Shown one piece after another: positions 29,622 to 37,997 of a stretch of DNA of 64,000 bases. This DNA is from Paenibacillus athensensis (lineage in GTDB: Bacteria > Bacillota > Bacilli > Paenibacillales > NBRC-103111). Location of the stretch: assembly GCF_004514475.2 (NCBI RefSeq), contig NZ_MYFO02000005.1, positions 248,001-312,000 of the forward strand, given 5' to 3'. The notes beneath the pieces are model-generated. The model made no database searches. It was not told where the DNA came from and saw nothing but the letters and a program-made list of their open reading frames with translations. Numbering within the stretch: position 1 is the first letter of the stretch; each line of letters begins with the position of its first letter. The translations under genes were made by a program, and so were the position numbers.

Positions 29622-29903
29622 TTAGGCTAATACAGCGAGAATATCGCTTTCGCGCAAGATCAACAGTTCGCGGCCTTCGTATTTCACTTCAGTTCCAGCG
29701 TATTTGGAGAAAATGATGCGGTCGCCCTCTTGAACTTCAAGCGGAACGCGCACGCCGTCTTTCAGGGCGCCTGCGCCTACAGCGAGAACGCGGCCTTCTT
29801 GCGGCTTTTCTTTGGCTGTGTCCGGCAGCACGATGCCGCTGGCTGTGGTCTCCTCTTTCGCAATGGCTTCAATGACTACGCGATCACCTAACGGTCTGAT
29901 CAT
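29622..29903 (-). CDS. groES: 10-kDa co-chaperonin
   Basis: GroES of 93 residues, complete ([13 protein letters not shown] start, mobile loop around [15 protein letters not shown], ending [11 protein letters not shown]). It caps the GroEL chamber. AAGGAGG lies upstream of the ATG. It is first in the groESL operon, behind a sigma-A promoter and a CIRCE operator, so it should be induced by protein-folding stress through HrcA. Confidence 0.98.
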   Translation of the reverse strand: MIRPLGDRVVIEAIAKEETTASGIVLPDTAKEKPQEGRVLAVGAGALKDGVRVPLEVQEGDRIIFSKYAGTEVKYEGRELLILRESDILAVLA

Positions 29904-29952
29904 GGAAATTTAGCCTCCTTCAGAAATGGGTTTAAAATGGATTCGCTCTACG

Positions 29953-29979
29953 TTAGCACTCGATTACTTATAGTGCTAA
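29953..29979. promoter_or_regulatory. CIRCE operator (HrcA site)
   Basis: TTAGCACTC, nine bases, then TAGTGCTAA: the CIRCE inverted repeat with one mismatch in the second arm (T for G at the inner position). It lies just downstream of the groES promoter, the standard position for HrcA repression of groESL. Confidence 0.95.
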
Positions 29980-29990
29980 CAACAATTCTT

Positions 29991-30019
29991 ATAATAATCA
30001 TTCCTGCATCATTTTGCAA
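29991..30019 (-). promoter_or_regulatory. Promoter of groESL
   Basis: On the minus strand TTGCAA (30014-30019), a 17-base spacer and TATTAT (29991-29996) form a sigma-A promoter whose start point would fall just before the CIRCE operator. Confidence 0.8.
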
Positions 30020-30096
30020 GTCCTTTTACACATTTTTCAATTGTCCACATCGCCCCATTGTACCCATTCCCTGCCCGCTATATTCCCGCTCGACAA

Positions 30097-30127
30097 GAAA
30101 AAACAGCCTGCGACAAACGCAGACTGC
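30097..30127 (-). terminator. Terminator after tatC
   Basis: CAGCCTGCG (30104-30112) and CGCAGACTG (30118-30126) form a hairpin followed on the minus strand by TTTTTTC, immediately after the tatC stop. Confidence 0.8.
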
Positions 30128-30131
30128 TTGC

Positions 30132-30893
30132 TTACTTCGCACCGTATTCCCGTTCCCATTCGGCGTCCTGACGCAGCTGCTTGCGATACACAAACCCGGA
30201 CAGCAGCACGCTGAATTCATACAGCAAAATGAGCGGCAGCGCGACGAGAATCGCCGAAATTGCATCCGGAGGCGTAATGACCGTCGACAGAATCACCAGC
30301 AGCAGGTAGGCGTACCGCCGCAGCTTGTGCAGCCGCTTGGGGTTGAGCAGGCGGATTTTGGTCAAAAACATCACCACGATGGGCAGCTCAAACAGCAGCG
30401 CCAGCGGCAGGATGATATTGAACATGAACGCAAAATATTGCGCCGCCCCGTACATTTCGTTAATGTCGAGGCTTTTGCTGATCGACGACGTGAAATAAAA
30501 CGCCAGCGGAAACACGACGAAATAGCCAAACGCCACCCCGAGCAAAAACAGAAAAAACGCCGCCGGAATGTACGCAATCGACGCCTTTTGCTCCTCAGCG
30601 CGCAGGCCGGGCTTCACGAACGCCCAGATATGATACAGCGCCACCGGCAGCGTAACGAGCAAGCCGACGGCCAAGCCGAAGTTCATATACAGCCGCAGGG
30701 CATCCCACGGCGAAAACACGTTCCAGCTGATGCCGCTCGCCGGAGGCAGCTCCTTCAAAAAGCGAATCAGCGGCCGGGCGCAAATCAGTCCGACGACCAT
30801 GCCGACGACCAATACGGCCACAATCCACATAATTCGCTTGCGCAGCTCGCCCAAATGCTCGACAAGCGTCATTTCTTCGTTGGTTGTTGTCAT
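30132..30893 (-). CDS. tatC: Twin-arginine translocase subunit TatC
   Basis: Six-helix membrane protein of 253 residues, the receptor for twin-arginine signal peptides. The conserved N-terminal segment MTLVEHLGELRKRI and the periplasmic FTSSISKSLDINEMYG region are visible, followed by FELPIVVMFLTKIRL. It lies 57 bases after tatA in the order seen for the tatAy-tatCy pair of Bacillus subtilis beside groESL. A hairpin terminator follows directly. Confidence 0.95.
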   Translation of the reverse strand: MTTTNEEMTLVEHLGELRKRIMWIVAVLVVGMVVGLICARPLIRFLKELPPASGISWNVFSPWDALRLYMNFGLAVGLLVTLPVALYHIWAFVKPGLRAEEQKASIAYIPAAFFLFLLGVAFGYFVVFPLAFYFTSSISKSLDINEMYGAAQYFAFMFNIILPLALLFELPIVVMFLTKIRLLNPKRLHKLRRYAYLLLVILSTVITPPDAISAILVALPLILLYEFSVLLSGFVYRKQLRQDAEWEREYGAK

Positions 30894-30950
30894 TGGTCCT
30901 TCACCTCATCTGCGGACGGCGCAGCGCCGTCCGCGGGTCCCGCCGGCTGC

Positions 30951-31322
30951 CTAATCCGGCAGCCGCCTTGCGCCGCCCGGCTTCGCCGCTGCGGCATGTC
31001 CCTCGCCGCCCGCGACCGGGGCGGCGTCATCGCTGGCGTCTGCGACGCCGCTGCCCGCCCCTTCCGGGGGGGCGGGCGGCGCGGCTGCAGACGTTGCTTC
31101 AGCGGACGGCCGGGCGCCGTCCGCGGGGGTCGCCCCGCCTGCGGTGTGGGGCGCAGGGGCCGGGCGCGCGTCGTCCTGCATCAGCTGGCGCGCGCCTTGT
31201 TTGAGCTGGTGCAGCGCCGTGCCCAGCTTGCGGCCGATTTCCGGCAGCCGCTTGGGCCCGAACAGCACCAGCGCCACCACGGCAATCAGCAGCATTTCCG
31301 TAAAGCCGATATTCTGAAACAA
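30951..31322 (-). CDS. tatA: Twin-arginine translocase subunit TatA with long Ala/Pro-rich tail
   Basis: Protein of 123 residues. The core is one membrane helix and amphipathic helix (IGFTEMLLIAVVALVLFG, then PKRLPEIGRKLGTALHQLK). The frame is open much further upstream (to 31589), but the family start is met by a TTG at 31322 with GGGAGG eight bases before it. The last 70 residues are alanine-, proline- and glycine-rich low complexity, longer than in many TatA proteins. It forms the pore with TatC. Confidence 0.88.
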   Translation of the reverse strand: MFQNIGFTEMLLIAVVALVLFGPKRLPEIGRKLGTALHQLKQGARQLMQDDARPAPAPHTAGGATPADGARPSAEATSAAAPPAPPEGAGSGVADASDDAAPVAGGEGHAAAAKPGGARRLPD

Positions 31323-31622
31323 CTGGATGTCCTCCCTTGGTTGCGGCTGGCCGGCTTTAGGTCCGGGACGGGCATGCTTGCTCGCTGTCGTGCCGACGGC
31401 AGCTTGAAAGCAGCCGCCAAGCCTTACGAACGCGGCTTCGGGCGGGGCAACAGCCTCCAGGCTCATTCGCGTCGCAGTCGGCTCGCCGCTCACGCCGAAG
31501 CACGTCGCGTTTTCACGCTCATTGAACGTCGCTTCATCTCCGTCACTCGTGCTCCGCCCAACCTCACTGGCCTGCGCTCCGCCGCTCACTCGCCGTCTCT
31601 CATACGCCGCCCCAACCGCACG
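31323..31622. other. 300-base gap between moeA-like gene and tatA
   Basis: A G+C-rich stretch with no ribosome binding site or recognisable protein. The open frame that runs through it into tatA is most likely a consequence of composition. I see no clear promoter or hairpin, so tatAC may be read from the upstream moa/mog operon or from a weak internal promoter. Confidence 0.5.
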
Positions 31623-32633
31623 TTAGCAATGATGCAGCCCGCCATAGCCCAGCTCCGTAATATCACTGCGTTCGATCCGCTCGCCGGCGCAAATGCGCGG
31701 CAGCAGCACATCAAACGACGTGTAGGGATCGTGCATGACGCAGCCGGGCAAGCCCATCACCGGAATGTCGCCAAGATACGCCATCATCAGCATCGAGCCC
31801 GGCAGCATGGGCGTGCCGTAGCTGACGACCGATGCGCCTGTCTGGCGAATCGCTCCCGGCGTGCGGTCGTCCGGGTCGACGGACATGCCGCCCGTGACGA
31901 GAATCAGCTCGGCGCCCCGCTCGGCAAAGCCGCGAATTTCCTCGACAATCGCGGCGCTATCGTCGGTCACCAGACGCTGCTCCATGACCTCGGAGCCCAG
32001 CGCCTCGACCTTTTCTTTCACGATGGGGCCGAATTTGTCGGCGATACGTCCCTTAAACACCTCGCTGCCGGTCGTAACGACGCCGACGCGCAGCTTGCGC
32101 AGCGGCTTCACTTCGACCAGCGCCGTCCCTTCGGCGCGGCAGCGCGCCGCTGCCCGCTCGACCTCGACGATTTTCGCCTCTTCCACAATCAGCGGAATCA
32201 CCCGTGTGCCGACGAGCGACTGCCCTGGCTGCACAACGGTATTCGTGCGGATCGTCGACAGCACCAGCTCGTCGATGCCGTTGACCGCATCGATAAACGG
32301 CTTGTGCAGCTTGGCAAGTCCCTGAATCGCCGCCTTGACGTTCACCTTGCCCTCGCGCGGCTCGGTCAACGTGACATGGGCACCGGCAACGGCTCGCGCC
32401 ATCCGCTCGGCCGCCTCGTCCTCGTGCAAATAACCGGGAGCCAGCTCCATGACATAGATGTGCTCTTTACCGATGCTCAGCAGCGCGGGGATGTCCGCTT
32501 CACGGATTTGATGCCCCTTGCGGAACAACTGGCCCTTGAAAGCGCCCGGGATGATCTGCGTCAAATCGTGCGGCAGCAGCATGCCGATCGCGTCTTCAAC
32601 CTTGACCTCGCGCAGCATCGGCTCAAGCTTCAT
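31623..32633 (-). CDS. MoeA-like molybdopterin-binding protein
   Basis: Protein of 336 residues. The C-terminal half has the MoCF/MogA-MoeA domain (LRVGVVTTGSEVFKG, then ELILVTGGMSVDPDDRTPGAIRQTG, ending PVMGLPGCVMHD). The N-terminal half corresponds to the central linker region rather than a full MoeA, which is normally about 400 residues or more. In this family the protein binds molybdopterin and may help load metal or transfer the cofactor. It overlaps mog by 11 bases, so it is coupled to cofactor synthesis. I do not call it moeA because it is shorter and divergent. Confidence 0.75.
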   Translation of the reverse strand: MKLEPMLREVKVEDAIGMLLPHDLTQIIPGAFKGQLFRKGHQIREADIPALLSIGKEHIYVMELAPGYLHEDEAAERMARAVAGAHVTLTEPREGKVNVKAAIQGLAKLHKPFIDAVNGIDELVLSTIRTNTVVQPGQSLVGTRVIPLIVEEAKIVEVERAAARCRAEGTALVEVKPLRKLRVGVVTTGSEVFKGRIADKFGPIVKEKVEALGSEVMEQRLVTDDSAAIVEEIRGFAERGAELILVTGGMSVDPDDRTPGAIRQTGASVVSYGTPMLPGSMLMMAYLGDIPVMGLPGCVMHDPYTSFDVLLPRICAGERIERSDITELGYGGLHHC

Positions 32634-33126
32634 CGCCGTGCCCGCCTTCCCGTCCGGTCAAAATCGCCAGAGCATGCGGCAATTGATCGATAATGGCCAT
32701 CAGATTTTCCTGAACCCCTTTCGGGCTGCCGGGCAGGTTGATGATCAACGTCCGCCCGCGAATGCCGGCGACAGCGCGCGACAGCATCGCCCGCGGCGTC
32801 TTTTGAATCGACGCCATTCGCATCGCTTCGGCGAAGCCCGGCGCCACCCGATCGATCACGTTCAGCGTTGCCTCCGGCGTCACGTCGCGCGGCGCCAGTC
32901 CCGTGCCGCCAGTCGTCAAAATCAGCTCGGCCTGATAATAATCGGTCATCTCAATCAAAGAAGCCATAATTTCATCCATCTCGTCCGGCACAACCCGGTA
33001 CTCGATGATTTCACCCTGGATTTCCTCTTCAACCAGCTCGCGGATCACCTGTGCGCTCGTATCTTCTCTTTCCCCCCGGTAACCGCGGTCACTGGCCGTC
33101 AATATCGCAACCTTCCAGCGCAGCAT
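32623..33126 (-). CDS. mog: Molybdopterin adenylyltransferase (MogA/MoaB family)
   Basis: Single-domain protein of 167 residues with the MoCF fold: WKVAILTASDRGYRGEREDTS, AELILTTGGTGLAPRDVTPEAT and LIINLPGSPKGVQENLMAI. MogA adenylates molybdopterin before molybdate insertion. I chose the ATG at 33126 with AAGGAG upstream; a GTG nine bases earlier sits on the ribosome binding site. It lies 38 bases after moaC and overlaps the MoeA-like gene. MoaB is an alternative name; the two cannot be separated by eye. Confidence 0.85.
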   Translation of the reverse strand: MLRWKVAILTASDRGYRGEREDTSAQVIRELVEEEIQGEIIEYRVVPDEMDEIMASLIEMTDYYQAELILTTGGTGLAPRDVTPEATLNVIDRVAPGFAEAMRMASIQKTPRAMLSRAVAGIRGRTLIINLPGSPKGVQENLMAIIDQLPHALAILTGREGGHGDEA

Positions 33127-33164
33127 CCATGTCACCTCTCCTTAGTTTCACTGTATCAGAAATG

Positions 33165-33674
33165 TTATGAAGAAAGTGTATCGTTTCTGTGAAAATCGCC
33201 GCTTTTACCGCCGGTTTTGCTCACCAGCAGCGTCGGCCCGATGACGATTCCCTTGTCGACGGCCTTGCACATGTCATAAACCGTCAAAGCCGCGGCCGAA
33301 ACCGCCGTCAACGCCTCCATCTCGACGCCCGTCGGCCCGGTAATCCGAACCGTCGCTTCAATATACAGCTCGTCCGTTCCATTGTCGGAAAAACAGATAT
33401 CGACGCCGGTCAGGGCGAGCGGATGGCACATCGGGATCCAGTCGGCGGTTTTTTTGGCCGCCATAATTCCCGCAACTTGGGCCACGGCGAGCACATCGCC
33501 TTTTTTCATCGTCCCGTCCTGGATCCGGCTTAACGTCTCTTTCCCCAGCTGCAGCGTCGTGCGGGCGACGGCCGTGCGCTTCGTCTCGCTTTTGTCCGAC
33601 ACGTCGACCATGCGCGCCCGTCCCTGCTCGTTCATGTGCGTGAACGCTCCCGAGCCGGCATTCGGATTGTCCAT
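33165..33674 (-). CDS. moaC: Cyclic pyranopterin monophosphate synthase
   Basis: MoaC of 169 residues. Signature segments are [40 protein letters not shown] and [26 protein letters not shown]. It catalyses the second half of the first step of molybdenum cofactor synthesis with MoaA, which is not in the window. The ATG at 33674 has GAGG eight bases upstream; another ATG at 33680 overlaps the fthC stop and is possible. Its neighbours match the moaC position next to ydiF in Bacillus subtilis. Confidence 0.95.
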   Translation of the reverse strand: MDNPNAGSGAFTHMNEQGRARMVDVSDKSETKRTAVARTTLQLGKETLSRIQDGTMKKGDVLAVAQVAGIMAAKKTADWIPMCHPLALTGVDICFSDNGTDELYIEATVRITGPTGVEMEALTAVSAAALTVYDMCKAVDKGIVIGPTLLVSKTGGKSGDFHRNDTLSS

Positions 33675-33679
33675 CGCCA

Positions 33680-34306
33680 TCACCTCTTTTCCGACTTGAA
33701 CAGCTGCTTCGACTCGGTAATCAGTCCGTCTACGCGAAAATCGTGCCAAGACGTCGGCACCTGCTCGATCAGCTGAATGTCGAAGGCCGCAGCAATCGCG
33801 GCAGGGCGTTCCAGCCCGCGCGCGGCAAAAAGCTGCATGAAACGGTCGTAATAACCGCCCCCATAGCCCAAACGGCCAAAGCCCGTGTCAAAAGCCAATC
33901 CCGGCACCAAAATCAGCGAAATGGTCGCCAGATCGGTTTCCACCGACGTATGGGGTCGCGGCTCGCGTATGCCATAAGCACCGCTGTCCAAATCCTTGTA
34001 GCCCCTTACCGCATGCAGGCTCATCGCTTTCGTATCCTTCGCGACGCGCGGCAGCAACACGCGCACGCCCTGCTTCCAGCACCACTCCATCAGCGGAGTA
34101 ACGTCCGGCTCGGAGCGGTGCGGCATGTACGTCAACAGCGTTGGCACGGCTTCGCTTGGACGGCCTTGGGCCAAATAACGCGAAGCCAGCTCCAGCAGTC
34201 CGGCGTTGATGCGCCGCTGCTTGTCTGCGCGCTCCGCGGGGCTCAGCGAGGCGCGCCGCTGCTCCATATCCTTGCGTAGTTCAATTTTCCGCTCTCGAAT
34301 ATTCAT
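33680..34306 (-). CDS. fthC: 5-formyltetrahydrofolate cyclo-ligase
   Basis: Protein of 208 residues that converts 5-formyl-THF to 5,10-methenyl-THF using ATP. Family motifs are the N-terminal [14 protein letters not shown], the central [18 protein letters not shown] and [12 protein letters not shown], and the C-terminal [23 protein letters not shown] nucleotide-binding loop. It is divergent from ydiF and overlaps the start region of moaC, so it begins the fthC-moaC-mog-moeA-like operon. Folate salvage has no direct link to the cofactor genes; this is probably an operon of convenience. Confidence 0.93.
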   Translation of the reverse strand: MNIRERKIELRKDMEQRRASLSPAERADKQRRINAGLLELASRYLAQGRPSEAVPTLLTYMPHRSEPDVTPLMEWCWKQGVRVLLPRVAKDTKAMSLHAVRGYKDLDSGAYGIREPRPHTSVETDLATISLILVPGLAFDTGFGRLGYGGGYYDRFMQLFAARGLERPAAIAAAFDIQLIEQVPTSWHDFRVDGLITESKQLFKSEKR

Positions 34307-34493
34307 CGATCGTCAGCCTTCCCCAAGAGTGGTTTTCCCCATTTTAACATAAACATGGCAAAAAACGATACTTTCCTCCTTCAGCGGCCCGCCCGCTCCG
34401 TCCGCAGCCGGACAATTTGCTGCAACGCGGCTTGTAGGGATAGTGTATACTAGAAAGGAACGACGATTTTAGAATCAGGAGGTTTCAGGCTAG

Positions 34494-36443
34494 ATGCTGC
34501 TACAGGTTTCCAACGTATCCAAAAGCTACGGCGTCCGCTCCGTGCTTTCCCATATAACTCTGCAAATCGAAAATCGCGAGCGCATCGGACTCGTGGGCGT
34601 CAACGGCGCGGGAAAATCGACGCTGCTGCAAATTATAGCCGGCGAGCTGTCTTATGACAGCGGCGACATTTTCAAGGCCAAAGAAACGAAAATCGGCTAT
34701 TTGAAGCAAAATAGCGGCTTGAACAGCGACAAATCCATTTGGGACGAGCTGCTGGGCGTCTTTGCCCCGCTTTTGGCCGCCGAGCGTGAGCTCCGCGAGC
34801 TGGAAGCGCTGATGGCCGATCCAACGCTGGCCCAAGACGAGAAGAAATATGAAGACACCATGCAGCGCTACGCGCGCCGCTCCGACTGGTTCCGCGAGCA
34901 GGGCGGTTACGAAATTGAAGCCAAAATCCGCGGCATTCTCAGCGGGATGGGCTTTAGCCATCTGCCGCCGGAGACCCCGGTCAACGCCCTCAGCGGCGGG
35001 CAAAAAACCCGGCTGGCGCTGGCCAAAATGCTGCTCGAAGAGCCCGATCTGCTCATGCTCGACGAACCGACCAACCATCTCGATATCCCTACGCTAACGT
35101 GGCTGGAGGGGTATTTGCGCGGGTATGCCGGGGCGATTCTGGTCGTGTCCCACGACCGTTTTTTCCTCGACGCGCTCGTCACCTCGATTTATGAAATCGA
35201 ACGCAACGCCTCCAGACGTTATACCGGCAACTACACGCGATTCATCGAAATCAAGGAAGCGGAATACGAGATTCAAATGAAGCACTACGAGCGCCAGCAA
35301 GAGGAAATCGCCAAGATGGAAGAGTTCATCCAGCGCAACATTGTCCGGGCATCGACGACCAAGCGCGCGCAAAGCCGCCGCAAATTGCTCGATAAAATGG
35401 ACCGGCTCGACAAGCCGCTGGGCGATTTGAAGCGCGCCTCGTTCTCCTTCGAAATCGAAGCGGCGACCGGCAAGGATGTGCTGACCGTCGATGGACTCGC
35501 TCTGTCGCACGGCGGCGGCAAGCGGCTACTGGACGGCGTCTCGTTCCAGCTGCGGCGCGGCGAGACGGCCGCGCTGATCGGCCCGAACGGCGTCGGCAAA
35601 TCCACGTTGCTCAAGACGCTGATCGGCCAGCACCGGCAGGATGAAGGCAGCTTCAAATGGGGCGCGAACGTCACGATCGGCTACTACGATCAGGAGCAAA
35701 CCGCCTTGAATCCGGCCAATAGCGTTCTGGACGAGGTGTGGAACGCTTACCCGCATCTGGAGGAAGCCCGCATCCGCACCGTGCTCGGCAGCTTCTTGTT
35801 CAGCGGCGAAGATGTGTTCAAAAAAATATCCGCGCTCAGCGGCGGTGAAAAAGCGCGTGTCGCGCTGGCCAAGCTGATGCTGCAAAAAGCCAACGTGCTC
35901 ATACTCGACGAGCCGACGAACCATTTGGATCTGTACAGCAAAGAGGTGCTGGAGTCGGCGCTGATCGACTACGAAGGCACCTTGCTGTTCATCTCGCACG
36001 ACCGCTATTTTCTGAACAAAATGGCGGAAAGCATGCTGGAGCTTGCTCCGGGCGGCATTACGGCCTATCTCGGCAATTACGACGACTTCGTCGAAAAGAA
36101 AGCCGAATTGGCCGAAATCGAAGCGCAGCGGCTTGCCCGCGCAGCGGAGAAAAAGCCCGCTGCCGCCGGAGCTGCCTCGGGAGGAGCGGTCCCCGTGGGC
36201 ACGCTCGGCTACGAGGCCGACAAAGCGGCCAAGCGGGAAGAGCGCAGCCGCCAGCGCAAGCTGGAGCAGCTGGAAGCGGATATCGCCCGGCTGGAAGGCG
36301 ATGTCGCCACCCTTGAGGCCGAGCTGGCCGACCCGGCCGTGTTCAACGACTACGTGCTCGTGCAGACGAAGTCGGAGGCGCTGGAGCTCAAGCGCAGCGA
36401 GCTCCAGACCATCTACGAGGAGTGGGAAACCCTCCTCGTCTGA
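34494..36443 (+). CDS. ydiF: ABC-F family ATPase (YdiF type)
   Basis: Soluble ABC-F protein of 649 residues with two nucleotide-binding domains: Walker A GVNGAGKST (about 38) and GPNGVGKST (about 365), signatures NALSGGQKTRLALAK and SALSGGEKARVALAK, and Walker B LLMLDEPTNHLD and VLILDEPTNHLD. An interdomain linker (about 250-315) and a charged coiled C-terminal tail (about 545-649) are present. ABC-F proteins bind the ribosomal E site. AGGAGG precedes the ATG, and a TATACT -10 element is visible at 34446 without a clear -35. The gene lies beside moaC as in Bacillus subtilis. Confidence 0.92.
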   Translation: MLLQVSNVSKSYGVRSVLSHITLQIENRERIGLVGVNGAGKSTLLQIIAGELSYDSGDIFKAKETKIGYLKQNSGLNSDKSIWDELLGVFAPLLAAERELRELEALMADPTLAQDEKKYEDTMQRYARRSDWFREQGGYEIEAKIRGILSGMGFSHLPPETPVNALSGGQKTRLALAKMLLEEPDLLMLDEPTNHLDIPTLTWLEGYLRGYAGAILVVSHDRFFLDALVTSIYEIERNASRRYTGNYTRFIEIKEAEYEIQMKHYERQQEEIAKMEEFIQRNIVRASTTKRAQSRRKLLDKMDRLDKPLGDLKRASFSFEIEAATGKDVLTVDGLALSHGGGKRLLDGVSFQLRRGETAALIGPNGVGKSTLLKTLIGQHRQDEGSFKWGANVTIGYYDQEQTALNPANSVLDEVWNAYPHLEEARIRTVLGSFLFSGEDVFKKISALSGGEKARVALAKLMLQKANVLILDEPTNHLDLYSKEVLESALIDYEGTLLFISHDRYFLNKMAESMLELAPGGITAYLGNYDDFVEKKAELAEIEAQRLARAAEKKPAAAGAASGGAVPVGTLGYEADKAAKREERSRQRKLEQLEADIARLEGDVATLEAELADPAVFNDYVLVQTKSEALELKRSELQTIYEEWETLLV

Positions 36444-36580
36444 TGTGCCGGCCGGCGCTCCACTGTTGGGTAAGCTCGCACACTGTACGGTCATTCGCCG
36501 TCATGTCAGCACGCCCACCGCACATCGGCCTGTTGGCCACGTACGCTTACCGCCAGACGATATCCGAAACTTTTCAAACT

Positions 36581-36627
36581 AAAAGGTTGGACGACGAAAC
36601 GCAATGTTTCCCGCCCAACCTTTTTTC
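36581..36627 (+). terminator. Terminator of ydiF
   Basis: AAAAGGTTGG (36581-36590) pairs with CCAACCTTTT (36615-36624), followed by T residues. The rest of the 36444-36815 gap has no gene I can recognise. Confidence 0.85.
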
Positions 36628-36815
36628 GTTCGTTTGCTTCTGCAAGATCAACTATCCGTGAAGTCTGTGCGCTTAGCCTACCGGACGCTCCTCAGGCTGC
36701 CTGCTTGCACGGCACGACAATCGCGTACCTGTTGGGCAAACGCGGTGAGAATCATCGGCCTCCCCCGGGCCACCCTGATTGGAATAATGCCGTGCAGAGC
36801 TGCCGCCTACAACAC

Positions 36816-37919
36816 CTACCAGGAAATTTGCAGCAAGAAACCTGTTTTTTGCGTCCCGCTGCCCAGCTCGATCACATACTCACCGTCTCTAACGGAGCGT
36901 TGACCAGACTCCAGCTGCTCAATGGCTTTGGGACTGAATGAGGCTGCATGCGCATGCTGATGGTCAGACTCCGCTTTGAATTTTGCCAAGTATGCCTCGG
37001 CCGTCCCCAATCGCTCGGTCCACAAAAACTTCACACTGCTGGTTCCCACCAGAGCAGATACGGGTCCAGCCTTGTTGGCTTTGGCCTCATCTGTCGTTCC
37101 CAGTTCGCGAAGATGAAGGACCACACGGCCCCTAAGAGAAATAACAGTCGCTTGTCCCTCATAGTTGAGCAGTCTTCTCATCACAGCTATCGCTTGTTCT
37201 CTTGTGTAATAATCCTGCGGTCGAAATCCCTGATCCGTGCCCTGAAACAACTTGACGTTACTCGTCACATCCACCGCATCCAAAGCCCATCCTGCAATCG
37301 CATCGCGATCGGGGTAGTGAAAATCGCCAGTGGACAAGTTTTCCGCTTGAATGCTTTGCAGCAAATTCGACATCATCATCGCCGCTTCTTGACGATTGAT
37401 AGATTGCTTGGGCTTAAATTCCGTATCGCTCACTCCATTTACAATACCGTAGCTGTAGGCTTTGGCGACCTCGGAATTAGCGGAATCCTGAAACGGATTT
37501 TCCATCGTCGTATGTACAAAGTTGATTGTGCCTTCACTCATGAAGTTGACAACGGAAACAGCCAGCTCGGCAAACTCTTCTCTCGTAATATACGACGTAT
37601 AGTTGTACTGCAGCTGTGGCGGCACGATGTGATTAGACACCATCCAATCCACATCTGCGGCAGCCCAGTCCGATGTTTGCTTATTGGAATTATCGATCAC
37701 TGTAATTACTTCTTTTGCAGGCTTGTCCAGCACGGACTGCTCATCCGCAGCCTGCGGATCAGACACCAGATTGGCCGGATAACTCCCCGCAGTAGGACTT
37801 TGCTGTAACGGGTCCGCAGCAGTTGCAGGCAAAACAGAAGCGGGTCCAGCAACCATACAAGCCGTATACACAAATACAAGTGCAAATCGCATCAACAATG
37901 CACGCCGAACATCCTTCAT
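36816..37919 (-). CDS. Secreted SLH-domain protein
   Basis: Exported protein of 367 residues with an N-terminal signal peptide (about 1-35, cleavage near PATAADP). Residues about 85-270 hold surface-layer-homology repeats (ITREEFAELAVSVVNFM, then FKPKQSINRQEAAMMMSNLL, then FRPQDYYTREQAIAVMRRLLNYE, which carry the acidic-arginine SLH positions). SLH domains bind pyruvylated secondary wall polymer. The C-terminal 95 residues are of unknown function. The ATG has GAGGAG somewhat far upstream. It is the last gene of the block inserted between ydiF and tsaD and is separated by a terminator from the giant gene upstream. Confidence 0.8.
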   Translation of the reverse strand: MKDVRRALLMRFALVFVYTACMVAGPASVLPATAADPLQQSPTAGSYPANLVSDPQAADEQSVLDKPAKEVITVIDNSNKQTSDWAAADVDWMVSNHIVPPQLQYNYTSYITREEFAELAVSVVNFMSEGTINFVHTTMENPFQDSANSEVAKAYSYGIVNGVSDTEFKPKQSINRQEAAMMMSNLLQSIQAENLSTGDFHYPDRDAIAGWALDAVDVTSNVKLFQGTDQGFRPQDYYTREQAIAVMRRLLNYEGQATVISLRGRVVLHLRELGTTDEAKANKAGPVSALVGTSSVKFLWTERLGTAEAYLAKFKAESDHQHAHAASFSPKAIEQLESGQRSVRDGEYVIELGSGTQKTGFLLQISW

Positions 37920-37951
37920 ATCAAGTAATCGCTCCTCATCGCCCGAAATAG

Positions 37952-37990
37952 AAAAAATGAGAGAGAGACTTGCGAGCCTCTCTACTCATG
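37952..37990 (-). terminator. Terminator of the giant secreted protein gene
   Basis: On the minus strand ATGAGTAGAGAG and CTCTCTCTCAT pair around a nine-base loop, followed by TTTTTTC, directly after the stop at 37998. Confidence 0.75.
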
Positions 37991-37997
37991 GCGTACC

